Below are positions 12,426 to 24,104 of a DNA stretch of 64,000 nucleotides, piece after piece. The notes beneath the pieces were generated by a model. That model saw only the letters and a program-made list of their open reading frames with translations, was not told where the DNA came from and did not search any database. Position 1 is the stretch's first letter, and every line of letters starts with the position of its first letter. Source of the stretch: Tricholoma matsutake (Eukaryota; Basidiomycota; Agaricomycetes; Agaricales; Tricholomataceae); the NCBI GenBank assembly GCA_026075535.2, contig AP026550.1:3906001-3970000 (forward strand). Reading direction: 5' to 3'. Position numbers and translations under genes: made by a program.

Positions 12426-12534
12426 GGTGAGATGGCCGAGCGGTCCAAGGCGCCAGACTAAGGAACGACCAGAGCAGTTGCTGCTCAGTTATCTGGTCAC
12501 TTCGGTGGCGTGGGTTCGAATCCCACTCTCATCA
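12426..12534 (+). tRNA. tRNA-Leu, anticodon AAG, with 27-base intron
   Basis: The seven-base acceptor stem GGTGAGA pairs with TCTCATC (one G-U), with discriminator A at 12534. The A box TGGCCGAGCGG and the T arm GTGGGTTCGAATCCCAC are standard. The anticodon stem CCAGA/TCTGG encloses C-T-AAG-G..A. The anticodon AAG is at 12460-12462 and reads CTT (and CTC as inosine). The intron 12464-12490 starts one base 3' of the anticodon, the canonical place. A long variable arm (TCACTTCGGTGGC region) confirms a type II Leu tRNA. A run of T follows at once. Confidence 0.95.
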
Positions 12535-12535
12535 C

Positions 12536-12543
12536 TTTTTTTT
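12536..12543 (+). terminator. RNA polymerase III terminator of tRNA-Leu
   Basis: A run of eight T begins two bases after the discriminator base of the tRNA, as expected for polymerase III termination. Confidence 0.9.
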
Positions 12544-12615
12544 CTCTTCTATTTCTAAAAACAAATAACAAATAAAGGTCAACTTGAACATCGGCCAGAG
12601 TCTACGGTATCGACA

Positions 12616-14322
12616 ATGTCAAAGTTTACTAGAGGCGTATATCCAAAGTTAGCCTCTCATCTCTTTCCCAAAAGCCATACTTCCTCGAGGTTTTTTTTTA
12701 CCAAGACAGTAAACGTGAGGCGCTCTCCATTACAGTCAGGCCTCTATGCAACTGCATTTTTACTATCCACTGGTCTGTTTACCGTGTATTACTTCGATGC
12801 ACGGTCAGCTCTCCATAGATATTTTCTGACCCCCTTACTGCGTCATACTCTGGACGCGGAAATTGGGCACAAGGTTGCAGTAAAAGTGTTGAAAAGTGGG
12901 CTTGGGCCGAGAGACCCATTGCCGGATGACCAACGATTGGAGTTCAAGGTATCTATAATCGGCCTACATTGATGCCTCGCAACACTGAATCCTCCGTCAG
13001 TTATGGGAGCAAGTCCTCTCGAATCCTGTGGGACTGGCAGCTGGATTCGATAAGGATGGAGAGGCTGTCGATGGTATGTTACGTCAACACGTACATTCCT
13101 ACGTTTGTGCCAACAGCCTGTAAGGTCTCTTTAACCTTGGTTTTAGCTGGGTCGAGATTGGTAGTGTCACACCGAAGCCACAGGTATGTAGTTCAGACTA
13201 TTCTGACATCAAATCTCACCATCCTTCAGCCTGGCAACCCCCGTCCTCGCGTATTTCATCTTAGTGAAGATTCAGGGCTAATTAACCGATATGGTTTCCC
13301 ATCACAAGGTCATACTTCTATGCTATCAAGACTACGCGCCCGAATTCCTGCTTTTCAGTCAGAGCACGAATCTGCAGCTCTTCGGCCAGGTTCGGTTCTC
13401 GCTGTCAACCTTGGCAAAAATAAAGAATCTCCTCCGGATTCCATCGATGACTTTGTTGCTGGAGTTCGCACATTCGGGCCGTATTCAGATGTGCTCGTGG
13501 TAAATGTCTCCAGTCCCAATACGCCTGGCCTGCGGTGAGTTTTTCATCCCTCCTCTGTGGCCAGGATTAAGGTCTCGTTAGCGGACTACAGAATCGTGAA
13601 CTCTTGGGACAGCTACTGGCTGGCGTGACAAAAGCACGGGATCAACTACCCACTTCGGAGATTACTGCTCGAAAGCCAAGGCTGGTTTTGAAGATCGCTC
13701 CAGACCTTGACGAGTCTCAGTTGATTGACATCGCAGCCGTAATCAGAGATAGCAGCATTGACGGCGTGATCGTGAGCAATACAACAACGCAGAGACCTGT
13801 AAATCTCACAGACCGTAAGTTTTTTCATTTTGTGAGTTGTTTGCCATTCTGAAGCGCTCGTGCATAGCCAATAAAACACAAATCGGCGGCCTGTCTGGTG
13901 CGCCTATCAAGCAGTACTCTTTGCAGGCACTGCGAACGCTCCGATCCTACCTCCCGGCTTCTATTCCATTGATAGGATGTGGCGGTATCTCCTCCGGGGC
14001 TGACGCACTTGAGTATGCCAGAGCTGGTGCTTCATTGGTGCAAGTCTACACTGGTTTCGGTTATGATGGCGCTGGCACTTGTAGGAGAATCAAGGATCAA
14101 CTTGTTGAAGAGTTATCGAAGGAAGGAACGACGTGGAGCCAGGTCGTGGAGAGCGCTGTGGGTCAGTTGAGTTTCAAAGGGGAAACACCTAGAAATGCAG
14201 AAGGGAGTGTCGAGGGCACTGTAGGCCAGCTGATCTTAGAGGCCCAAGAACTCACAAGATTGCTGGACAAATTAGATGAAAAAATAGGTAGTGACAGCGC
14301 CTTCCTATCGAGCACAACATGA
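12616..14322 (+). CDS. Dihydroorotate dehydrogenase, class 2, mitochondrial
   Basis: Six exons, 12616-12948, 13001-13073, 13125-13183, 13230-13534, 13582-13814 and 13868-14322, give 485 residues. The enzyme oxidises dihydroorotate to orotate with FMN and passes electrons to ubiquinone at the inner mitochondrial membrane, the fourth step of de novo pyrimidine synthesis. An Arg/Ser-rich presequence precedes a membrane anchor ([18 protein letters not shown], about 43-60), which marks class 2. Family motifs after splicing include [44 protein letters not shown], and [11 protein letters not shown] with the class 2 catalytic serine. [30 protein letters not shown] and [10 protein letters not shown] for FMN phosphate binding follow. 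All motifs are intact and the gene looks functional. It is a single-copy housekeeping gene in most fungi. Confidence 0.95.
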
Positions 14323-14452
14323 TGCTGCTATGATCCAACTGTAATCTGTCTCAAAGTTTAGTATCAGGAAAACTTTCTTTTTAGTGATAGCATATGTAAG
14401 ACTTGCGAGTTATCATTGCGACATTTGCCCCCCTCGTTTACCCTTTTTTTAG

Positions 14453-15796
14453 ATGATATCGCAGCCAAAATCTAGTACCCTGGCCCCTACCAAGCTTCTG
14501 TCATCCAGTTCTAACCAACCATTACGAATGGAGCCATCCCTAATTACTCCCGAATCCAAGCCCACCGGCGTAGAGGATGTTGATGTTTCACATCAAGCTG
14601 AGGCCAGCATGCAGCTTGAGCGACATTCAGACCTCTGGTTTGACGATGGCAGCGTCATATGTCAAGCGGAGAATACGTTGTTCAAAGTCCATATGTCGCA
14701 GCTAGCCCGACATTCAGTGTGTTTCAGGGATATGTTCTCACTGCCGCAACCCGTATCAATGTGTTGTAGCAGCAACGACTTGGCTTCTACTTGTACCACC
14801 GGTAATTCTCAACAATCCCAACGAATCCCGGTTATTCAACTCCATGACACTGCGGAAGATGTCGGAAACTTGCTAACTGCATTGTATGATGGACCGTGCG
14901 TTGATTACCCTTCCGTTTCGGGAGAAATTAACTCAAGCTCAGCGCCCAAAGCAATTTCGGAGACAACGGTCACGAAGACTTTCGAAGTGTATCTGGGATT
15001 CTTCGTCTATCAACAAAGTACATCATCGATTCTTTACGGTGGAAAGCACTTGCGCATCTTAGCATTGTGTGGCCGTCGGATCTGAAGACATGGGATACAC
15101 GGGAGGATCTTTCGAGAGCCTATGAGACTGACTCTACGTCGCACGGCGGACATTTATATCCCCATCCCATTGTGAGTTCATCTTTATCTGACCTGCCCTT
15201 AGCTAAACTTTATTCAGGCTGTCATAAATCTAGCCAGAGAAGTCAATGCACCGTCCCTTCTACCAGCCGCATTCTACGACCTATCACGCTATTCATATAC
15301 ACAAATATTTGAACCCACAGAGGAAGACCCGTCGTACCGTCCCTCTTGTCCTGCATTTTCGTTGTCTGCGATAGATCTACAAAGACTCTGCTTAGGCAAA
15401 GAGGCAGCGCACCAGACAATCACTTCACTGATAACCGCTATGGGCAGCAGTCAGCATATCCGACCCCAGCAAAATAGCACACATGCGCATATACGGAGGA
15501 CTTCTTTTGGCGGGGTTTGCATTTCTGCAGCTGCCTGTCGAAAGGACTTCTCAGAGTTAGTTGATCTCGCAACGCAGCATTATCTATTTGACCGCGAGCG
15601 AGGCTATTGTGATCCACTCTATGTTGCCGAGGAGCTTGGGCAACTCAAGAGTGCGGAGTTCTCGGAATGCAAGGCTTGTGCGAAATCCCTGGAAGCTTGG
15701 GCAGCCAGGGAAAGGGAGAAAATATGGAAATCAATCCCCATGTGGTTTCGATTGGACACCCCCATCAGCTCACCCACAGAGTCTGATTTGAACTGA
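14453..15796 (+). CDS. BTB/POZ domain protein, mushroom-type
   Basis: Exons 14453-14895, 14952-15171 and 15218-15796 give 413 residues. The first join restores LYDGPNFGDNGHEDF and then RSVSGILRLSTKYIIDSLR; the second joins YPHPI to AVINLAREVN. The BTB fold begins near residue 60 (SDLWFDDGSVICQAENTLFK, then VHMSQLARHSVCFRDMFSLP) and includes IQLHDTAEDVGNLLTALYDG. Agaricomycete genomes hold large families of such proteins with this WFDDG..F.VH...L..HS.VF.DMF signature. They are often assumed to be protein-interaction or cullin-adaptor modules, but specific roles are mostly unknown. A Cys pair near the C terminus (CKACAKSLEAW) is also common in the group. No membrane segment is seen. The family call is firm; the function is not known. 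Confidence 0.88.
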
Positions 15797-16244
15797 TCAT
15801 TGTATGTTTTCTTTGAAGAGTTCTTGACTCTGTTTCTTACATCACTCGTAGCATGATGCATCTATCTTGTTGTAAATACTTTATCGACGGGATTGAATCT
15901 GACCGAGTTGGATACAAAAGACATAATCAGCAATGTACCTGGACATGTAATAATGGTGTCATGGCAACCGAGGCAACTATAGCTGTGATCGGTTTTTGTT
16001 CATTGTGGAGCTGACAAAAAGGGTTGACTTTTTCATTACCTTTTCAGTTTCTAATGGCTTTTCATATTCACCACCATGCGGCGCCATATAAGGAGCTGTT
16101 CATTGTTGGTTAGACCCTACTTTCTTCTTTTTCCTCCTCTCTGTTGTATTCCGTCTACTTACCTTCCAGCCCGGTGCTCTCATTCATTCCTTCAATACGT
16201 TCACTTTTACCGAGCAAGCTCCTTGCTTCATTCACTAAGTTGCA
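15797..16244. other. Intergenic region and promoter of the secreted-protein gene
   Basis: No coding region is seen. The right part is pyrimidine-rich upstream of the next ATG, as is usual for fungal promoters of well-expressed genes. Confidence 0.5.
16087..16092 (+). promoter_or_regulatory. TATA-like box upstream of the secreted-protein gene
   Basis: TATAAG lies about 155 bases before the ATG at 16245 and is followed by a long CT-rich stretch. The position fits a fungal core promoter; this is inference from position and sequence only. Confidence 0.45.
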
Positions 16245-17879
16245 ATGGTTCGACTCTCTTTCTTCCTCCTTGGCTTTATTGCCTCAGCCGTTGAGGGTGC
16301 ACCTCTAACAAAGCGCATTGCTCAAACGATCTCAGATGCCACTGTAAAATGGAACCAAGCTTGTGTACGTTGTCTCCTCTTTGATCCCTTCGCCATCTGA
16401 CAAGGTCCCTTATCCAGCTTGCTGCTGGTGGCGCTGCCCAATGCAGCCCGGTCTCTGTTGCTGCCTTTAGCACTTTGCTCGCCGCGCCGGGTCCCTGCGA
16501 GCAGCAAAACGCAGCAGACAAAATGATCGATCTAGCAAAGACTCTCAACAATAATGCCCAGATGATTATGTTAACTCAAGTCTTCGTCCAGCAACCGCGC
16601 AACACTGTGAGTTCGGCCAATCTAATCTCGTGATATATCAGAATTGAAAGCACTTTGATTCAGCCCACTTCCCAGAGTGTGCCGTACTGTCAGCAGGCCC
16701 CAGAGAATGCCGAACTCAACGGCTTGTTCCAGTGTCAGTTCAAAGGTGCCAACCCCACGGTCTTTGTAGGTGGTATCGCCGTCGGTCAACCCGGAACCAT
16801 TCCTTTTGGCCACAACGCACCACTGAATCCTCCCGGGTCGTGTCCTGCCAATCCAAGTGGTCCCATCGCTGATGGAACACAGTTGGTGGACTTGACGCAA
16901 AACCCTGGTGTCGGTAAAGCGGCTCCCTCGCAGCCCCCTTCTAACACTTCCGCTAGTGCTCCTTCGTCCTCATCTGCTGTCGCCAAACTTCCCGCCTCAG
17001 GAAACAACTCTGGTGCAGTTGCCGGCTCCGCGAGTGCTCCTCAATCTACCGTGACTGCGTCGGTTGTGTCTGCCGGTAGTGGTGGGTTTAGGCTCCAAAA
17101 CGGCAAAGACGCGCAGAAGCTTAACGCCCAATTTGCCACTCTCACTGCTAACTCCCCATGTACAGGTGAAATGTTCCCTTACATCGGAATTCACCCACAA
17201 TGCTAACGTTGTTCTTGTTCAGCCGGAATCAACGCCTGTATTGGTTCTAGCTTTGCGCAATGTGTAAACGGAAAATTCGTTACCACTTCCTGCAGTGCTT
17301 CATTGACCTGTGCTGCTCTGCCTCTTGTTAACTCACCTGGCACCTCAATCACTTGCACAACCCAGGCGGATGCTGCAGCCCGTATTGCGGCGACTGGTGC
17401 TACCGGAGGCATTACAGGCTCTAGTGGTGGGCCAAACCCCTCTAGTTCACTAAGTTCTAGTTCCACCACTATGAGTTCCGCACAAGCGAGTGCTTCGTCT
17501 TCCGCCGGCAGTGCAACCGCACTTGCCGCTGCAGGCTTCAAGTTACAAAATGGAAAAGACGCCCAAGCCCTGAATGCAAAGTTCGCTACTCTTTCTGCGA
17601 GCTCTCCTTGTAATTGTATGATTCTTAACTCTTCAATTCAATACTTGATTTGTGATTGATAACTTTGTATGCTCAGCCGGGGAACAGGCCTGCATCGGTT
17701 CGGGCTTCGCTCAGTGTGTTAACGGAAAGTTTGCCGTAACATCGTGCGGGGCAAATCTTACATGCGCTGCGCTCCCTCTTGTCAATAGCGCTGGAACGTC
17801 CATTACGTGTACCACACAAGCCGATGCTGCTGCGCGTATTAAAGCAACTGGTGCAACGGGAGGAATTACTGGAGCTTGA
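16245..17879 (+). CDS. Secreted modular protein: HsbA-like N domain plus two chitin-binding-like (CBM19-type) modules
   Basis: Exons 16245-16364, 16418-16606, 16664-17165, 17223-17615 and 17677-17879 give 468 residues. A signal peptide (MVRLSFFLLGFIASAVEG) is followed by a Lys-Arg. The N-terminal region (about 25-200) contains NQACLAAGGAAQCSPVSVAA, PGPCEQQNAADKMIDLAKTL and QAPENAELNGLFQCQF and resembles fungal secreted cell-wall or hydrophobic-surface-binding proteins. A Ser/Ala/Gly-rich linker follows, then two near-identical modules of about 85 residues: FRLQNGKDAQKLNAQFATL and FKLQNGKDAQALNAKFATL, each with AC.GS.FAQCVNGKF, TCAALPLVNS.GTSITC and ATGATGGITG. Cysteine spacing resembles CBM19 chitin-binding domains. 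Each module is split by an intron at the same place (after SPC), so it was probably duplicated with its intron. An outer-wall or chitin-binding role is inferred. Confidence 0.82.
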
Positions 17880-18651
17880 GGATCTTTCTGAATAATTCAC
17901 GCTTCTGCATCATGGGCACTGGTCGCCTCTTGTATAACATCACACAAGTGTATCATAGATATCAAGGTTTTTTCATTCAGTTGCACAAATGGAATTCGAA
18001 AAAATAGCAGACTTTAGTGATACATTTAGATTGTGGTACAGATTGATCAACACACAGCAAAAGCTTTGGAAATCCTCTCGCTGGAGGGTTGGAAGTTATC
18101 GATACCAACGGGTCGACGGGCTTAACACTCACATTGTATCCCTATCCTGAAGAATGTCATGAGTCAGCTGCTTCTCGTGGTTGGCCGTTGAAACTATGAA
18201 TGCCGTACCTATGTAGTTAGCTCCCAAACCTGTTGTGAACCATTTGACCCACGTTGACTATCCTGCCTTCTGTCTGAGCTGAGCTTTTGTTTATCCTTTG
18301 ACACTACAACAGAATCATGCTGTACTGGCACGTCAGTCGTTCTTCCAAATCCAAGAAATGACCACACTTTTGGAAGGGCGTCTGAATCCATTGCACGCGT
18401 AAGTGGGCAAAAATTGGCGTTCAAGGTCTAAGAACAACTCACCTGACGTGTGGGCGGGTGTTTCACCTAACAAGAGAACGACCACCTGTGATATTCGAAT
18501 TCAGATAAGATTAAGTAAGATTTATTGTCAAGTTCTTGAAACTCCACTTTAATTAGAACCTTTGTCGAGTTTAAAGAGAGTTTAAAGAGAGTTTAAAGAG
18601 AGTTTACGCAAGTCCAATGGAAAGGTCATGACAACTAGTTGCACGGATACT
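17880..18651. other. Unassigned region between last gene and copia element
   Basis: No gene can be supported. A minus-strand open frame of 71 codons at 18,209-18,424 lacks a domain. The region ends with a short tandem repeat and the 5-base target copy ATACT (18647-18651) of the copia element. Confidence 0.5.
18568..18606. repeat. Short tandem repeat, unit AGTTTAAAGAG x 3.5
   Basis: Three exact 11-base units (18568-18600) and a partial fourth (AGTTTA) stand 45 bases left of the copia insertion point. No function is apparent. Confidence 0.9.
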
Positions 18652-18996
18652 TGTTGGAATCGCACCGTGAGTCCATAACGCTTTTGATGCATTTGATGTG
18701 TGTGCTATTTTAGCATTCCCTTTGATCCGTGTGGTCAGCTCGTGTTTAAGTTTCCCCTTGTCTCTTTTCCTTTGACACACATCCTTTTGTTACGCATTAC
18801 ACATATATATATCTTCAGTAGTTTACTTTATCACCTCAGTCACTTATCCAGAGACTGAGGTGAGCTATATTTACTATACATATTTATTGACGTGTACTTA
18901 CTCTACTACAACAGTTGTTTATACTAGGTATAGTACAGATTAATAGAGTCACTTATCCAGAGACTGAGTTGTTTATACTAGGATTCACTTTCTACA
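18652..18996 (+). repeat. 5' LTR of copia element
   Basis: Starts TGTTGGAATC and ends TTTCTACA; 345 bases. It contains TATATATATC near 18805 and a short repeated block (CACTTATCCAGAGACTGAG at two places). It is followed directly by GGTTATGGGCC, a usual first segment of the copia primer-binding region. Confidence 0.95.
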
Positions 18997-19206
18997 GGTT
19001 ATGGGCCATTCTCGTCATCTTTGAACAATGGGAGAAAGTATCCTAGCCACTCGATGTTCTGCTTCGTCATACCTTCTGATCTGTTTCCCCGATCGTTTTT
19101 GATCTCGGATCAATTCCTTTGTCTTTCACGGACCCGGCTGCTCTACCATTGCATCTCTCTCATCTCCCTTTGCACACTCGTCGTCCACTGACCTCGGTTT
19201 TCTATC

Positions 19207-22200
19207 ATGGGTACTGATACTGTTGATCCCCCGTCCGTTTCCCCTATCAAACTTTCTGTGCAATATACCGGGGAGAAGCTCGACAAACTTAAATCAAATT
19301 ACAAAGAATGGTGCAAGGAGATTATTATTGCTTTATCATTAAATGGCCTTTATGAGGCGGAATACCTGAGCCCACTTCTACCGAACTCTGAGCGCTTGCC
19401 AACTGGAAGGCGAATTCCCGCCTCGCATATGCGTTTATCGCGTCCAGCATCTCTCCATCTGAGCGTAAATTCCTGGACATTAAAGTAGGCCCTGATGCGA
19501 ACTGGAAAATTCTCCAGGACCGTCACCAGAAGGAAGGCCCTGTTCAGCAGGTCCAGCTCTTACAACAAGTGCTTTCCATCCAGTGTACAAAGGACACACC
19601 ACTCCCCGAGACGGCAGAAAAGATTTGCGCATTAATTGAACGCGCTTTTGCCATGGGTGATATACAGGCCAATCTTCTTTGTTGCATCGCTCTCCTTAAT
19701 TCCCTTAGTGATAATTTTCCACATGCTCGCTCCATTATTTCATGGGATATTGCCGCTTCTTCCCTCTCAGCTCCATATGGCTCGAAGGATATCAAATTAT
19801 TTCTGGAGAACGAACAATCATTACTTGAGAATGATCAGCATGGTGGTTCCAAAAACCATGCTGCTTTTACCACACAGTCCAAATCTTCCAAGCTCCCTAA
19901 TGCACCAATCTGCACCAACACTAACTGTGGGAAACTTGGCCACACGAAACAATATTGCATTAAACCTGGCGGTGGTATGGCTGGGAAATCACTCGAGGAG
20001 TCGATCACTGCTCACAGGGCCGCCCGTGAGAAGAAATCCTTACCGGCTGGCACTACAAAGGTTCCTATTACCATGAAGGACATTAATGGTCGTGCCTTCA
20101 CTGTCATGGTCGACCCCGATATTCCTACCCCACCTGCACCAGAATTTGCCGGGCTTGCTCACGACCCGCTGCCTTTAGACCCTTTGGACACACTGGAATA
20201 TGAAGGATGGGTTGCTGTGGAGGAGGAGCTCACCACTACAGTGGACTGGAAACACCATACATCACCCATCCCTGACAATGTGCTCACCGTGGAACCCCTT
20301 TCACAGACTTGTCGCTCACACATCACCTTAGACGCTCTCCCCATTATTATTGACTCTGGGGCTACAGTACATATATCCCCTGACAAGTCTGACTTCCTCA
20401 CCTTATGACCCATTTCACCTCGCTCTGTCAGAGGTGTCGGTGGTTCATCTATTGATGCTGTCGGTGTTGGTGATATACAGCTAAGAATAGCCCGGGGCAC
20501 ATCAATTATTTTATGTAATGCCCTCTACATCCCAAAATCGGCAGTTCGGCTGATCTCAGTGGGCACGCTGGCCGACGACTCTAACGCTGTTGCACATTTT
20601 GACAGTAACACATGCTGGTTCACTGATAAATCCTCTGGGGCCTTCATAGCTTGTGGATTGCGCATATCTAGAAAGCTTTACACGCTCAACATTGCATCGG
20701 CCCAGGCTGATCACATGCTAATGGTTCACAAGACCCCTACTCTCGAGACATGGCATCGTCGTCTGGGTCATGCAAATTACCAGGCACTCTGGGATATGGC
20801 CAAGAAGGGCGCTTTCACTGGTGCGCTGCTCGCTTCATTGCAAAAATTACCTAAATGCAATTCCTGTGTCCTTGGCAAGCAGACCAAGTCTCCAGTCCCC
20901 AAGAAACGTCAGGAGGGACCAGGCCATAAGGCGACAAGGAAGCTGGAAAAGGTGTGGGTGGATCTATCTGGACCACATTCAGTAACGTCGCGTGCGGGGA
21001 ACCGTTATATCATGGATATAGTAGACGACTACACCTCATTCCCATGGTCTATACCATTGCAAAATAAAGATGATGCTTTCACGGAACTTAAAGCTTGGGA
21101 ACTTGCCTGGGAGAACGAAACCGGCCTCAAAGTCAGGACCTATATCACCAATAACGGTGAACTTAAATCGCACGAAATGAAGGAGTGGTTGAAGACTCGT
21201 GGTATTGATCAGCGTTTCATGGCACCTCACACCTTGGCTCACATAGGCCGTGTTGAGCGAATGCATAGGACGCTTATGGCTAAAGCGCGCACTATGTGAA
21301 TATATGCTGGTCTGCCAGCTTATTTGTGGGACGAGTTCTACCTCACAGCTGCCCACTTGCACACCAAGACTACGACCCATTCACTAGCAAGCCTAATGCC
21401 TTGGGAATTATGGTACGAGAGAAAACCTGATTATTCCTATCTTCGGGAGATAGGTTGCAGGGCGTTTGTGCTTATCCCAGGAAAGGATAATCCCAAGATA
21501 CTTGAACGATCCATCGAATGCGTCTTGATAGGCTATGAGCCAAAATCAAAAGCATATCGCTGTTATAACCGCGCAATGCGTAAGGTTCATATTTCATATC
21601 ATGTCCGCTTTCTTGAGAGCCATGAAGGCTATTCACCACCTTCAATCGATGAATTAGGGGAGGATGATAATATTGGGTCCAATGGTAGTCTACCCACATT
21701 CCTTGGTCCTATTTTACAGCAAGACGATGATGTTGAGTCTTCTCATGAATTCACTCTCCCTGATGCGCCCTCTAATAGTTTCATGACACCGCCACCGCCA
21801 CCCATCGCCCAGCCTATTCGTCGATCTACCCGTGTTCTAATACCCACAGACAAAAACCCCAATGGTGGCCCTGCTATTACTAGAACAGTGGCTGCAGTGC
21901 AAGAATCCTTGGAGAGCGCTGCACGTGTAAAGGAGGCGCGGCGGGAGCATCGGGCTGCTATTGTGGCTGCACGATCAGATCACATTACAGATCAATCCTC
22001 CGATCATGATTGTGATGTCATGGAAGAACTCCAACAATCATTTCATAATCTTGATTTGGGCAATCAAGCGCATCAATTTCAGGCCCTGATCTCGGAAATG
22101 GTAGATTTTGATCCAGAGTCACTTCAATTTGAGGATGAGCCGAAAACATGGGATGAAGCCAGAAGATCTGTTGATGCAACGTGATGGGAGTGTGGATATC

Positions 22201-23711
22201 TGGAGAAATTGAACTCATTGAAAGAAATGGGGGTATACAAACTAATACCTAGGTCAGAGGTTCCACTAGGGAAATGTATTAGGCATGGGAGACCAATTTT
22301 CCACATTAAGCGCAATGAGGTGGGTACCCCTATTAGATGGAAGGTACGCCTAGTCTTCAGAGGAAATGAACAAATTTATGGCAGGGACTACACCAAAACT
22401 ACCTCACTGACTGCGCGCATGGAATCATGGTGGATTCTCTTACACATAGCCACCTCACTTGGCTGGGATGCACAACAGGTCAACATAAAGACGGCTTTTC
22501 TTTATGGCTTACTTCCGGATGATGAAATTCAATATATGCAGCAGCCTGCTGGTTTCGAGGAGCAGGGCAAGGAGGACTGGGTTTGGCAACTACAGTGCGG
22601 CTTATATGGTATGAAACAGAGTGGGCGCATTTGGAATCAGACCCTTAATGCGCAGATGCTAAATTGGGGATTCACCCACCTCTCGTGCGAGTCCTGTATC
22701 TATTACCGTAAAACTGACACTGGTACAATTATCGCTGCTGTCCATGTCGACGACTATCTAACCATCGCCGACTCCAAGGACAAAAACGAGCGCTTCAAGA
22801 ACCAGATGCGCGAAGTATGGACTATCTCCGAATTGGGGATGGCACATTTTATTATGGGTATTGCTGTCTCATGGGACTGAGACATGCATACTGTTGCACT
22901 TTCACAGACCACTCTTATTGACAAAATAGTGGAACAGTTTGGTCAGAAAGAAGCACACCCCATTTCTGCCCCATTGGACCCTGGTTCGAAACTATGGTGC
23001 TCCAATCTGCAATGTATGTCCCAGGATGCCAGGAACGCCCTGGCCAAGCTTCCCTACCGCTCTCTTGTCGGATGCTTATTGTACTTGGCAATATCTACGC
23101 ATCCCGACATTTCTTATGCAGTACAACAGCTCTCTCAATACCTTGATTTGTACTTCTTAGAACACTGGAGTGCTGCTATATGGCTAGTATGTTATCTAAA
23201 GGGAACTAGGGACTTCAAGCTTTATCTGGGCAGACAGAACCCCATTCTCCTGCACGCCTATAGTGACTCTGACTGGGCTAATTGCCATGACACTCGTCAC
23301 AGCGTTGGGGGATACATGTGCTCTCTTGGCTCAGGCGCAGTGTCTTGGGCAGCACGTAAACAGAAGGTAGTGGCAGCTTCCACCTGTGAAGCAGAATACA
23401 TAGCGGTGTTTGAGACCGCAAAGGAATGCGTCTGGTTGCGTACACTACTATGCGCTATTGATTTTCATCAAAACTTGCCTACTACCATCCTCTGCGACAA
23501 CAACGCTACGAAGACATTATCCGAGGACCCATTACTTCATTCACGTGTTAAGCACATCAACATCAAATATCATTTCCTATGCGAGCGTGTACAGTCGGGC
23601 GACCTAGCTATCACTTACATCCACACCCGTGACAATGTAGCCGACATGTTTACTAAAGCCCTGGAACCTAAACATTTTGCCGTCCTTCGTGCATCTCTTG
23701 GCCTTCGTTAG
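19207..23711 (+). pseudogene. Copia Gag-Pol polyprotein, broken
   Basis: The ATG at 19207 opens gag. A one-base shift near 19,390 moves the frame to ANWKANSRLAYAFIASSI. Then follow the zinc knuckle CTNTNCGKLGHTKQYC, the protease motif IIDSGATVHIS, a GAG-pre-integrase HHCC domain (HRRLGHANY..CNSCVLGK), the integrase core, the RT with VHVDDYL, and RNase H (AYSDSDWAN to KALEPKHF). Stops are TGA at 20406, 21297, 22182 and 22878; in each case an Arg (CGA) codon fits the surrounding family sequence. The second integrase Asp (TDNG) reads TNNG at 21150-21152, and the first RT Asp (VDIKTAF) reads VNIKTAF at 22482-22484. The copy cannot be autonomous. Confidence 0.9.
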
Positions 23712-23754
23712 TGGGATTCCATGCGAGGAGGAGTGTATTCACGGTGAGGAGGAG

Positions 23755-24099
23755 TGTTGGAATTGCACCGTGAGTCCATAACACTTTTGATGTGTTTGAT
23801 GCGTGTGCTATTTTAGCATTCCCTTTGATCCATGTGGTCGGCTCGTGTTTAAGTTTCCCCTTGTCTCTTTTCCTTTGACACACATCCCTTTGTTATGCAT
23901 TACACGTATATATATCTTCAGTAGTTTACTTTATCACCTCAGTCACTTATCCAGAGACTGAGGTGAGCTATATTTACTATACATATTTATTGATGCGTAC
24001 TTACTCTACTACAACAGTTGTTTATACTAGGTATAGTACGGATTAATAGAGTCACTTATCCAGAGACTGAGTTGTTTATACTAGGATTCACTTTCTACA
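23755..24099 (+). repeat. 3' LTR of copia element
   Basis: Same ends and the same 345-base length as the 5' copy. A purine-rich tract GAGGAGGAGTG just before it (about 23,725-23,754, itself a short duplication) is the likely polypurine primer. Confidence 0.95.
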
Positions 24100-24104
24100 A
24101 TACT

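Larger units (their letters stand above)
18652..24099 (+). mobile_element. Complete Ty1/copia LTR retrotransposon, inactivated
   Basis: Two LTRs of 345 bases flank an internal region with gag, protease, integrase, reverse transcriptase and RNase H in copia order. The element is flanked by an exact 5-base duplication ATACT (18647-18651 and 24100-24104), so both ends are certain. Gag has a frameshift near 19,390, and pol has four in-frame TGA codons. The two LTRs differ at roughly a dozen sites, which look like transitions and mostly fall at CG/TG/CA steps. The insertion is therefore not recent, or it has been altered by CpG deamination. Confidence 0.95.

Noticed and set aside
13001..13183. Frameshift or pseudogene in DHODH
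   Set aside because: Short introns at 12949-13000, 13074-13124 and 13184-13229 restore every family motif in frame.
18209..18424. 71-codon minus-strand open frame near the copia element
   Set aside because: No domain, and nearby splice-like signals give introns of only about 20 bases.
19207..23711. TGA as a recoded sense codon
   Set aside because: Host genes here use TGA as a normal stop (kinase, DHODH, BTB and secreted protein), and the retroelement TGA codons match CpG decay of CGA.
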